Shown one piece after another: positions 26,830-34,901 of a DNA stretch of 64,000 nt (position 1 is its first letter; every line of letters starts with the position of its first letter). The notes beneath the pieces were generated by a model. It searched no databases, was not told the origin of the DNA, and saw nothing but the letters and a program-made list of their open reading frames with translations. The stretch is taken from NCBI RefSeq assembly GCF_008831545.1, contig NZ_CP044523.1, forward strand, positions 1,736,001-1,800,000. Reading direction: 5' to 3'. Position numbers and translations under genes: made by a program. The DNA is from Halorussus halophilus. GTDB taxonomy: Archaea > Halobacteriota > Halobacteria > Halobacteriales > Haladaptataceae.

Positions 26830-27979
26830 GGAACTGACGAACGACGGCTACGAACGACTCGACGCGAGTAGCGCGGTCGAACAGCGACAACGACGACGCA
26901 ACTTAGAGGACTCCGAGCCAGTGTTGGAACTGGACGGCGTCGTCAAGGAGTACGGCCGCGAGACGGCCGTCGATTCGCTCTCGCTGTCCGTTCGGGAGGG
27001 CGAACTACTCACGCTGCTCGGCCCGTCTGGCTGTGGGAAAACGACGACGCTCCGAATGATGGCCGGACTCGAATCACCCGATGGCGGCGAAGTTCGTCTC
27101 GCCGACGAGACCGTCGCAGACGAGACGACTTTCGAGAAGCCGGAAGATCGCAACGTCGGACTCGTCTTCCAAGACTTCGCGCTGTTCCCGCATCTCACCG
27201 TCGCGGAGAACATCGCCTTCGGCTTGACAGACGCCAGTGAGGAGGAGAAAGACGAGCGCGTGACTCAACTGCTCGACCTCGTGAACCTCTCGGCCCACCG
27301 CGAAGCCAAACCGGAGGAACTCTCCGGCGGTCAGCAACAGCGGGTCGCGCTCGCTCGCTCGCTCGCGCCGGAACCGGACATCCTCCTGTTGGACGAACCG
27401 TTCTCGAATCTCGACGTGCGCCTGCGCGTCGAGATGCGCGAGGAGGTCCGAGCGATTCTCAAAGAAGCAGGCGTCACCGCCGTCTCGGTCACGCACGACC
27501 AAGAGGAAGCGCTCTCCATCTCCGACCGCGTGGCCGTGATGAACGACGGCAACGTCGAACAGGTCGGCGAACCCGAAGAGGTGTTCGAACACCCAGAATC
27601 GCGGTTCGTCGCCGCCTTCCTCGGCCAAGCGGGCTTCCTCTCGGCGTGGTACGAGGACGGTACCGTGGTGACGCCAATCGACACGTTCGCTCCCCAGCGA
27701 CTCAACGGTCTCAGTGAGGAGTACGCGGGCACCGACCTCGACGTACTCGTTCGGCCGGACGACCTTCGTGCGACCGTCGTGGACGAACACGAAGCGGACG
27801 GCCACATCATCCACCGCCAGTACACCGGCCCGTCGTTCGTCTACCGCGTCGAACTGACCAACGGCGACGTGGTCCACTGCCAACACAACCACGTGAAAGA
27901 ACTGGGCATCGGCAAGCCAGTCCGCGTAGACCTCGTCGCCGACCACACGCTGGCGTGGTACCCCCCGAACTCGGAGTAA
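26822..27979 (+). CDS. Fe(III)-type ABC transporter ATPase (FbpC-like)
   Basis: This 385-residue ABC ATPase has Walker A GPSGCGKTT, signature LSGGQQQR, Walker B ILLLDEP and the switch His in VTHDQEE. A C-terminal TOBE-like domain (about 290-385) is present, as in FbpC/PotA-type importers. It has a longer than usual N-terminal extension of about 35 residues rich in Arg/Asp. The next gene begins at the base after its stop. Confidence 0.92.
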   Translation: MAKELTNDGYERLDASSAVEQRQRRRNLEDSEPVLELDGVVKEYGRETAVDSLSLSVREGELLTLLGPSGCGKTTTLRMMAGLESPDGGEVRLADETVADETTFEKPEDRNVGLVFQDFALFPHLTVAENIAFGLTDASEEEKDERVTQLLDLVNLSAHREAKPEELSGGQQQRVALARSLAPEPDILLLDEPFSNLDVRLRVEMREEVRAILKEAGVTAVSVTHDQEEALSISDRVAVMNDGNVEQVGEPEEVFEHPESRFVAAFLGQAGFLSAWYEDGTVVTPIDTFAPQRLNGLSEEYAGTDLDVLVRPDDLRATVVDEHEADGHIIHRQYTGPSFVYRVELTNGDVVHCQHNHVKELGIGKPVRVDLVADHTLAWYPPNSE

Positions 27980-30097
27980 ATGAACCGCCGTCGGTTCCGC
28001 CTCTTTTCGGGTGCGCTCTCCGTACTCGCAGGCGTGACTGTCTTCCTCGTCGCGTTCGAACTGTTTCCGTACCACACGACCAACCACGACGAGGGCGTCT
28101 ATCTCCAGCAGGCCGCGATGCTACTGGAGGGTCAGCTCTCTGTCTGGCCGCCTGTGCCGGAGGCGTTTCGCCCGTGGTTCTTCGTGCGTGACGGCGCACG
28201 ACTGTATCCGAAGTACGCGCCCGTCCCGGCGGCGATGTTCGCGGTGGGCAAGGTATTGGGAGAATTTCGCCTCGCACTCGCGCTCGTCGCCGCAGGCAAC
28301 GTGGCGTTGCTGTCTGCGGTCGTCACAGAGGCGTTCGACCGCAGAACCGGAATCGTTGCGGCCGTACTCTTCGCCGCCTCGCCGCTCTTTTTGATCAACT
28401 CCGCGGCGTTCCTGCCGTATGCGCCGACGACGTTCTGGAACCTGCTGTTCGCGTTCGCGTACCTTCGAGCGGCGAAGACGCAGAGCCGTCGCTACGCGGC
28501 GCTCGCCGGTATCGCCGTCGGCGTCGCCTTCTTCTCGCGGCCCTACACAGCAGTGCTGTTCGCCGCGCCGTTCATCGCCCACGCACTCTACTCGTTGGTG
28601 CGAGAGTTCTCTCGCGAGCGACTGACCCGACTCTCGGTCACGGCCGCGTTCGGACTCCTTGGCGTCGTCGCCGCACTGGCCTACAACGCCGCCGTGACGG
28701 GGTCGCCGTTTACCTTCCCCTACGAGGCGTTCGCACCCCAAGACGGTCTCGGCTTCGGACACCGCGAGATTCTGGGCTACAGTCGGAACTACACGCCGGA
28801 ACTCGCACTCCGGGCGAACGCCGAAGTCGTCTCGCTGTTCTTTACGGAGTGGGTGGTCGGTGGTCCGCTCGGCACGCTCCTCGCGGCGGTCGGACTCGGT
28901 GTGTTCCTGCGGCGCGAGTGGGTTGGCGAGGTCGATTTCCGGGGCGCGTGGCGTTCGCTTCGAATCCCGCGCGGCTTGGTGGACGCCTCGAACTTCGAGT
29001 TCACCGAGACGCAAGCGAGAGCCATCCTCGCAGGGCTGTTCCTCTCTATCGTCGCGGGCAACGTCTACTTCTGGGGGAACTTGAACGTCCTCGGGAGTCT
29101 GGCGGACCCGAACGACGGCCTCGTAGACACGCTCGGACCGTACTACCACTTCGACCTGCTCGTGCCGACCGCGGTGTTCGCGGCCCACGGCGCGCTCGCG
29201 ACGACCGACCGACTCTCGACTGCTCTTTCGCGTCGCTCGATTCGTCCCCGGACCGCGACCCTCGCAATCGCCTCCCTCGGCGTTCTCTTGCTCGCGACGT
29301 CCACCGGCGCAGTCCTCGCACCCACGGTGCAGGAGAACGCCGCCATCACCGACGAGTACGAGGCGGCCTACCAGCCGTTCGAACAGCGCGACCTCTCGAA
29401 TTCGGTGGTGTTTCTCCCGACGCCGTACGGCGATTGGCTCAATCACCCGTTCCAACATCTCCGGAACGGTCCCGACTTCGATGGCGAGACGGTGTACGCG
29501 CTGGACGACGGCGGCGACAGTCTCGCAGTCGCCGAGGCGTACCCGAACCGTACCTACTATAGATACGTCTATCGAGGGCAGTGGGCACCGTACTCGGGCG
29601 AACCGGTCGAACCTGCGCTCCAGCGCGTTCACGTTGCCCGCGGCGACGCGCTCGCGCTTCGGACGACGGTTGGCGTGCCAGCGCACGCCGACCGCGTGTC
29701 TGCACGGGTCTCCACCGAATCGGGCACCGCCTACTACGCAGTAAACGGCACGCCAGCGAACCTCTCGACCCGCATCGTCGTCGAGAACGGGACCGCTCGT
29801 CTCGCCGGGTCGGCAGTCTTGCCAGTCGGCGGCAACGCGACGGTGCCGGTCGCCCGCGAAGACGAAGTGGTCGTCCAACTGTTCGTCAGCGACGCCACTG
29901 GCGGCGGGTTCACCTACCGGCTCGAACTCCCGGTCAGGCGCGCGAACGGGACTGTTTCGGCGCTCTCACCGTACCGCGAGGTCTGCTTCGACCCGGTCAC
30001 CTGCAACGGCGAAGCCGCCTACGTCAAGGGTTCGGTCCCGGACGACGTTCGGATGGAGACGATTCTCCGTGCGGTTCGGAACGAGACTGCGTCGTGA
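27980..30097 (+). CDS. Multi-pass membrane glycosyltransferase (GT39/ArnT-like)
   Basis: The protein has 705 residues. A first helix is followed by the extracytoplasmic loop acid motif NHDEGVY (about residues 35-41), as in dolichyl-phosphate-sugar transferases of clan GT-C. About ten more membrane helices reach residue 465, and then a soluble C-terminal domain of about 240 residues rich in Asn-X-Ser/Thr. It probably transfers a lipid-linked sugar at the outer face of the membrane. It begins immediately after the ABC ATPase stop (27979/27980), so it belongs to the iron operon, an unusual partner. Confidence 0.8.
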   Translation: MNRRRFRLFSGALSVLAGVTVFLVAFELFPYHTTNHDEGVYLQQAAMLLEGQLSVWPPVPEAFRPWFFVRDGARLYPKYAPVPAAMFAVGKVLGEFRLALALVAAGNVALLSAVVTEAFDRRTGIVAAVLFAASPLFLINSAAFLPYAPTTFWNLLFAFAYLRAAKTQSRRYAALAGIAVGVAFFSRPYTAVLFAAPFIAHALYSLVREFSRERLTRLSVTAAFGLLGVVAALAYNAAVTGSPFTFPYEAFAPQDGLGFGHREILGYSRNYTPELALRANAEVVSLFFTEWVVGGPLGTLLAAVGLGVFLRREWVGEVDFRGAWRSLRIPRGLVDASNFEFTETQARAILAGLFLSIVAGNVYFWGNLNVLGSLADPNDGLVDTLGPYYHFDLLVPTAVFAAHGALATTDRLSTALSRRSIRPRTATLAIASLGVLLLATSTGAVLAPTVQENAAITDEYEAAYQPFEQRDLSNSVVFLPTPYGDWLNHPFQHLRNGPDFDGETVYALDDGGDSLAVAEAYPNRTYYRYVYRGQWAPYSGEPVEPALQRVHVARGDALALRTTVGVPAHADRVSARVSTESGTAYYAVNGTPANLSTRIVVENGTARLAGSAVLPVGGNATVPVAREDEVVVQLFVSDATGGGFTYRLELPVRRANGTVSALSPYREVCFDPVTCNGEAAYVKGSVPDDVRMETILRAVRNETAS

Positions 30098-30130
30098 GTT
30101 TGGCTCGGCCCGTGATACCTGTTTTCTACG

Positions 30131-30462
30131 GGCTACGCTGACTGGCGGTCGCTCGCTCGTGAGCGACCTGCAACGTCGGGGCGAGTTGGTCTCTGCTTCG
30201 TATTTGAAGTTTTGTGTGGCTCTCGCGGTGCTGTGCGGTTTCTCCTCGGTTTCCGGAGTAGCTAGCTTCTCTGCGCTCATCATCGATTCGTGAAATCCGA
30301 TACAACAGTCCCCGTCTACTTCCGAAAGCCCCCGCACGCTCGCGGTCGCTTTCATTCCCGCGAGTAGTGCGGAGCGAAACTCCGCAGACCATTCGAACGG
30401 GCGAAGCCCGTGAGAAGACGAAGCGAGGGGGAAGTCGAAAGACGAGTGGAGCGAGTCTTTCG
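30131..30462. repeat. Dispersed mosaic intergenic element, copy B, with hairpins
   Basis: From 30131 to 30200 lies module 2: GACTGGC flank, hairpin with arms GGTCGCTC, then GAGTTGGT and CTTCGTATTTGAA. It joins the core (30205-30276, minus orientation: AAGCTAGCTACTCC...CCGCACAGCACCGC). Three more perfect hairpins follow: 30368-30386 (TGCGGAG), 30397-30411 (ACGGGC, loop GAA) and 30436-30462 (CGAAAGAC). The remaining parts of the 433-bp gap (30098-30530) contain no credible gene. Confidence 0.75.
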
Positions 30463-30530
30463 GTAGTCCCACCCATGTCGTTTGCAAAGCCGAGCGTTTG
30501 GTGGGATTGAGAGGTCTCGCTAGTCAATAG

Positions 30531-31250
30531 TCAGTCCGGTCTCCGTCGCTCTTCCAGACACACCTTCACGATGGACTTCGCGATCGCCGCGCCGCCCGCG
30601 ATCGGGTCCAACTTAGTCTCGCCCGCGCGCTCGTCGTACTCGATAGGAACTTCGCGCACGTCGTAGCCGCGCATCAGCGGCCGAATCAGTAGTTCGGCGG
30701 AGAGTCCGGTGTTCTCGGTCCACTCGATGTCGTGGAGCAGGTCGCGGCGATACGCTCGCATACCCGTCGTCGTGTCGTGGACGAGTTGACCCATCAGGAG
30801 ACTCGCCAGCGCGGCGAACGCACGATTCCCCCAGCGGTTCATGTCCGGCATGGCTTCGGCACCCCAGTAGAGTCGGTCGCCGCTGACCACGTCGTAGCCA
30901 GCGTTGATGGCGTCGAGGAACTGGGGGAGTTGTTCCATCGGATAGGTGTCGTCGCAGTCGGTCGTCACCACGACCGGCCGGTCGGGCGTCAGCACTGCCT
31001 CCTTGACGGCGACGCCGTACCCCTGTGGCTCTTGCCGAACGACTCGCGCACCGTGTTCGCGGGCGATTTCGGGGGTCCGGTCGGAGGAGCCATCGACGCA
31101 GACCACCTCGGCGCGGCCGTCGGTCACAGCTTCGATGTCTTCGAGCACCGTCGCTATCGCGGCTTCTTCGTTGTACGTCCCCATGACGACGCTCACGTCG
31201 TCGAAGGTGTACTCGTCGATACGCCCGTTTCGGTCGGCCCCGTCCGTCAT
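30531..31250 (-). CDS. GT2 glycosyltransferase, dolichyl-phosphate-mannose synthase-like
   Basis: This 239-residue GT-A enzyme begins VVMGTYNEEAAIATVLEDIE, with the DXD-like TTDCDDTYPMEQLP and a QLVHDTTTGMRAYRRDLLHDIEW acceptor region close to DPM1/polyprenyl-phosphate glycosyltransferases. No membrane helices are visible, as in eukaryal-type DPM1. It would make a lipid-linked sugar, which is the donor type used by the GT39-like enzyme encoded nearby. The promoter holds an imperfect iron-box-like palindrome. Confidence 0.88.
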   Translation of the reverse strand: MTDGADRNGRIDEYTFDDVSVVMGTYNEEAAIATVLEDIEAVTDGRAEVVCVDGSSDRTPEIAREHGARVVRQEPQGYGVAVKEAVLTPDRPVVVTTDCDDTYPMEQLPQFLDAINAGYDVVSGDRLYWGAEAMPDMNRWGNRAFAALASLLMGQLVHDTTTGMRAYRRDLLHDIEWTENTGLSAELLIRPLMRGYDVREVPIEYDERAGETKLDPIAGGAAIAKSIVKVCLEERRRPD

Positions 31251-31283
31251 CTCACTCGTTCGTAGTCACGGACTGTACTTGTG

Positions 31284-31302
31284 TTTTTAGGTTCGCCAAA
31301 AA
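31284..31302. promoter_or_regulatory. Degenerate iron-box-like palindrome before the GT2 gene
   Basis: TTTTTAGG-TTCG-CC-AAAAA matches the boxes at 22741 and 24000 except for one missing T in the right arm. It lies 34-52 nt before ATG 31250, over the probable TATA/BRE region. The weaker match lowers confidence. Confidence 0.42.
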
Positions 31303-31503
31303 GAATGTGATTCGATTGACTGCTCGTTGCTCGTTTCGGCGACGACGTGAGCGATTACTTTCACTCTCCTCGAACACCGAGAAACGAGCGTCTCTCGACG
31401 GTGTCACGTAGTGAATCCGCGTTCCGTTCCAGTTTCACTTTCACTCCGCAGATGGCTGAGGGTAAAACGACTCTCCAAGCTATCACCGACCGGAGAGGTA
31501 CAC

Positions 31504-31824
31504 ATGACGGGAGGAGCAACCGACGGACCAGCGACGTTTCCCCGCTTGCAACCGGGACTGACCGTACCCGTACGACCGACGCGGCGCTCGCCGGCACTCC
31601 AACGACTCGTGTTGTCGGAAACTGGAGCGTGGCGAGATTCCGGAGGAATCTCGAAGCGGAGCAGTGGCGAGTTGCGCCGACCGCAGGGAGGCGGGTCTCG
31701 AATCGAAGGCGAGACGCTCTGGATAGACGCGCGAAACGAGGTCTCGACGTACGAATTCTACGAGCGCGCGTCCAGCAGACGCTGACTCTACGGCGTTCGG
31801 GTCGCTCCCAGCAAGTAACTTCTG
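31504..31824 (+). pseudogene. Decayed gene remnant with in-frame stop
   Basis: From ATG 31504 the frame reads a protein-like start (FPRLQPGLTVPV, PTRRSPALQRLVL, later ETLWIDARNEVSTYEFYE), stops at TGA 31783-31785, and continues in the same frame as LYGVRVAPSK to a TAA near 31822. The pattern WIDARN...STYEFYE...LYGVRVA reminds me of the N-terminal part of a haloarchaeal RecA-like protein, recalled from memory only. With only the N-terminal third and an internal stop it looks like a pseudogene. The rest of the 808-bp gap (31251-32058) shows no clear gene, although one other plus-strand frame is open from 31727 to about 31970. Confidence 0.4.
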
Positions 31825-32058
31825 GACCGTCACCTTCACCGCTCACCTCGAACGGAGAGACGCATCGATGAACCTGTACGCCGGTTCGTACACCGAGAAC
31901 GACGAAAATAGCGCCGCTCACCCCTCAGACGAGTATGGAAATCGTCGCTATTTCCCCGCCCGCCACCGGTAAGTTTGGATATAGCGAAATACAATTTACG
32001 TGGGCGATGTCGGACGGTATCGAAGCGTCGATGTAGCTTATATAGTCGGAAGTGCCGC

Positions 32059-33117
32059 TCACGGCATCGCGTAGATGTGCTGTTCGTAGACTTCTCGAAC
32101 CCTATCGCCCCAGTTGTGGGTGTAGGTGTCGATGATGTCTTCGGCGACGTCACCGCGGAGATACTTCACAATCCCTCTGTCGCCGGTCCTATCCCGTAGA
32201 TGCGTCGTGAAGAAGTGTCGGAAGTAGTGTGGTGTCACGTTCTCTTCGGCACCGCCGCCGGTTCGGTACCAGCCGGCCTCGCGGGCGTGGGTCTCTACGA
32301 CGTTACGCACCATCTGGGGCGTGAGTCGGTGGCCCCACTCTCTGCTCGTGCTGACGAACAACGGCTCTGCAGGCGAAATCGCGTCGGGTCGAACCGCTAG
32401 CCACCGCGTGAGGACGGCGGCTAACTCCTTGTCTACCGGCACCACGGTGTCGCGCTTGCGCTTGTTCGCCGCCGAACGCTCCTCGCCGTTGACGACTTCG
32501 CCGCGACCGACTTCGCTGGCGACGAATATCGAGTCACCGCGGCCGTCGAGGGCCACCCGCGTTCCCAACTCGTACTCCTCGGCGGCGTCTCCCGAAATTC
32601 GCAGGTCTCGCAGGTCGAGATTACAGAGTTCGCCGACACGCATCCCGGTCTTCAGGAGTGTGACGACGACGGCCCGCTCTAAGGGATGGGAGATGCCCGC
32701 GACGAACGACTGCATCTGCGGAATCGACAACTCTCGGCGCGTCGGGTCTTTGTCGATGGTTTCGGCCATCTCCTCGACGACCAGTGCCATCGGATTCGAG
32801 TCGAACGCGCCGACCTGGGTCATGTAGGCGTAGAACCGGTGGAGGTAGGAGGCGTACGTGGCGACGGTACTTTCCGCGAGGTCGCCGCGGAGGCCGTGAA
32901 CCCACGCCATGCACTCTCGCTGACTGGCTTCCGCAGGAGAAAGTGAGACGCCGCCCGGATTCTGCTCGGGGTCGGAGATGAACGACTCGAATTCACGAAG
33001 GACACGCTCGTAGGCCTCGCGGGTGCGCTCGCTCTTCCCGTGGAACCGGAGGTCTTCGAGGAAGTAGCCCACGGGGTCGTCCGTCTCCACGTCGCCCGCC
33101 GGACGACTACTCGCCAT
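32059..33117 (-). CDS. Tyrosine recombinase/integrase (XerC/D-like)
   Basis: The protein has 352 residues from ATG 33117. A SAM-like N-terminal DNA-binding domain (VGYFLEDLRFHGKSERTREA) is followed by the catalytic domain, with Arg in KTGMRVGELCNLDL (about R160), HxxR in PHYFRHFF, and a probable nucleophile Tyr in DIIDTYTHNWG. The usual LGH box is LRGD here. It cuts and rejoins DNA at specific sites, for chromosome-dimer resolution or element integration. It overlaps the upstream DUF5805 gene by 11 nt, so they form an operon. The gene sits at the edge of an accessory stretch. Confidence 0.9.
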   Translation of the reverse strand: MASSRPAGDVETDDPVGYFLEDLRFHGKSERTREAYERVLREFESFISDPEQNPGGVSLSPAEASQRECMAWVHGLRGDLAESTVATYASYLHRFYAYMTQVGAFDSNPMALVVEEMAETIDKDPTRRELSIPQMQSFVAGISHPLERAVVVTLLKTGMRVGELCNLDLRDLRISGDAAEEYELGTRVALDGRGDSIFVASEVGRGEVVNGEERSAANKRKRDTVVPVDKELAAVLTRWLAVRPDAISPAEPLFVSTSREWGHRLTPQMVRNVVETHAREAGWYRTGGGAEENVTPHYFRHFFTTHLRDRTGDRGIVKYLRGDVAEDIIDTYTHNWGDRVREVYEQHIYAMP

Positions 33118-33508
33118 CGGCGACCACCGTGTAGCCGCCACCCCGGCCGCTGTACTGGACGCGGTTCTCGTTCTGGAGTCGCTGGAGCGTCTCTTCTAAC
33201 CTGTCTTCGAAGTCGCCAGCGAGTTCTTCGACTAGTTGGTCCCACGACAAATACTCGCCCGAGTCGAGGAGCGCGAGCAACCGTGTTTCGAGGCCGTCAC
33301 CCCCAGGGTTCGAGGTGGAAGAACCACCTTCCTCGACATCCCCCGATTCGCCGACCTCGAACCCCCGTCTCCCGGCCTGTACCATCGCTCTGACGAACTC
33401 GCTCTGGGACATGTCGAGTTCGTCGGCGTGGCGCTTCCACTCTTCTTTCTGATATGTTGGCACGAACGTCTTCACGACCGCCCGTTCGGTGTCTAACTCC
33501 TCGCTCAT
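33107..33508 (-). CDS. DUF5805 protein (ribbon-helix-helix-like)
   Basis: This 133-residue protein has an N-terminal VKTFVPTYQKEEWKRHADEL then MSQSEFVRAMVQAG, which has the strand-helix-helix look of a small DNA-binding protein. A flexible Ser/Gly-rich linker and a C-terminal winged-helix-like half follow (LLALLDSGEYLSWDQLVEEL ... LQNENRVQYSGRGGGYTVV). It is coupled to the integrase gene, so it may be its regulator or accessory factor. A TATA-like TTGATATA about 30 nt before ATG 33508 supports the start. Confidence 0.8.
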   Translation of the reverse strand: MSEELDTERAVVKTFVPTYQKEEWKRHADELDMSQSEFVRAMVQAGRRGFEVGESGDVEEGGSSTSNPGGDGLETRLLALLDSGEYLSWDQLVEELAGDFEDRLEETLQRLQNENRVQYSGRGGGYTVVADGE

Positions 33509-34339
33509 CGCTCGTTTCGTGCCCTCTCACCGACGGTATATCAACCTGTCCCACTGAACTGGATAAGTAAGTTTATCTTCTCGTGTAGTGCCGAAATAGC
33601 GTGGAAAGATAGTACGACTAAGAGAGATTGGCGGATTAAAAGTGCTACTTAGGAAGATTCGAGATACGCTGGAGACGGTGCTACGAAGAGAGATTACCAA
33701 ACTGAGCGTCGAGTTTCTCGCTCAGAATGGGCCGTCGTTCTACTGAGGAACTAGCTGATTTGGGTCTGCTGTGACCCCTTACCCTCCCGCAAACTACCAA
33801 TTTTCATATACTTTTTGGAGGCGTGATTCGCCGGTTCGATTCGCCACGAACGTGGCGTGAGTAAAGGAGGGTTCGGCCCATCACAGTCTGGCCGCATCAG
33901 GAGTTTATCGAGGGAAGGGATAGTGTGGATTTTACTCGGGTCACGTAGTAGCTCTCTCTTGACTTTTCGTCGCCGACCGTGGTCGTCTGGTTCTCCTCGA
34001 TGTCGATTGCAGTCGGTTCTCGGAACGAGTCGTACGAGAGGCACCCACCAGAATCCGTTGGCTGGGGGTCTGCCGCTGTTTCCGAGACGCTATTCGTTCA
34101 GACGTGCCATTCCACATCGCAGCCACGAAAGCCGGTGAGCGGCGGCTGAGCGCGTTTTGAGACAGCACGGACGACGAACTAGATAACGCTACGCGGAGAC
34201 GCAATCTGCGCGACCAGATATAAATCCAATACCGCTATATCCTACTGTGGTCCTGAAGTCAGGCACGTCGAGAATAATTGCTTGGATTCGTCAAAAAGCG
34301 TCTACGATGAACACGATACGGAACAACCGATTTTGCGGT
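33509..34339. other. Gene-free stretch in the accessory region
   Basis: The 831 bp contain no convincing coding frame; short ORFs are Arg/Ser-rich and unsupported. Visible items are the DUF5805 promoter at its left end, a hairpin CTGAGCG...CGCTCAG at about 33701-33726, and a loose direct repeat AGAGAGATT (33621 and 33689). Composition is AT-richer than the flanks. It may hold remnants of mobile DNA, but none is recognisable. Confidence 0.45.
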
Positions 34340-34768
34340 TTATCCTGAGATGACCATATCTTCGACAGTTATTTCGATTGCAAAGAGCGAACCCTCTCGT
34401 TTGAGGTACGCTGTCCGAAGATAGTCCGGTCTATCCTTCGGCTCGCCGCCGTATTCTTCCCACTGTCGATTAATCCGTTCTTCTGAGAGGTCAATCAGTG
34501 AGTCTAACCCCTCAGATTCTGGTGGACAGGCTTTGTACCGCCCCTCTTCGCTAGCTGACTCAATAATCCCCTGTTGTTCCTCTGGGATTTCGTTGAACAG
34601 AATTGGGAAGAGGTGAGATAACTGTTCATCTGTAAGTGTGACTTCTTTAACATCGATAGTTGTACTATGCATATCATCACATTCCTGAGTAAGAGATGCA
34701 AGTTGTGAACAGCCAGAGAGTGTAACGAGACCTCCGCTCATGCACTGGAGGAACGTGCGTCGGTTCAT
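34340..34768 (-). CDS. Small Tat-type lipoprotein, orphan
   Basis: The protein has 142 residues from ATG 34768. NRRTFLQC is the twin-arginine motif and LSGC the lipobox. The mature part is acidic, with no recognised domain. The GC content is lower and codon use less biased than in neighbouring core genes, which suggests recent acquisition. A TATA-like AATAAATAT lies just upstream. It is divergent from the transposase. Confidence 0.65.
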   Translation of the reverse strand: MNRRTFLQCMSGGLVTLSGCSQLASLTQECDDMHSTTIDVKEVTLTDEQLSHLFPILFNEIPEEQQGIIESASEEGRYKACPPESEGLDSLIDLSEERINRQWEEYGGEPKDRPDYLRTAYLKREGSLFAIEITVEDMVISG

Positions 34769-34901
34769 ATAGAATAAATATCGGTACTTACCCAAGGGCT
34801 TTCTGTAAGAACAAAGGGTCATTTGAGTATAGTTGCAATCCGCTTCGTGCCACATCTCTGGTGGGTTGTATTTTTACTGTGTTTATCGTACTGGCTAGTA
34901 G

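Noticed and set aside
28121-29878. 585-residue open frame opposite the GT39-like gene
   Set aside because: It is an antisense shadow typical of GC-rich DNA: Arg/Gly/Glu-rich, with no domain pattern. The plus-strand frame has membrane helices and sits in an operon.
31347-31921. Overlapping ORFs of 174 (+) and 186 (-) residues in the 31.3-31.9 kb gap
   Set aside because: Their amino-acid composition (Arg/Ser/Thr or Val/Arg) is that of non-coding frames. Only the 31504 frame looks protein-like, and it is broken.
33825-33860. tRNA-like GGTTCGATTC sequence near the integrase (possible attachment-site tRNA fragment)
   Set aside because: The five-base T-stem does not pair and no acceptor or anticodon arm fits.
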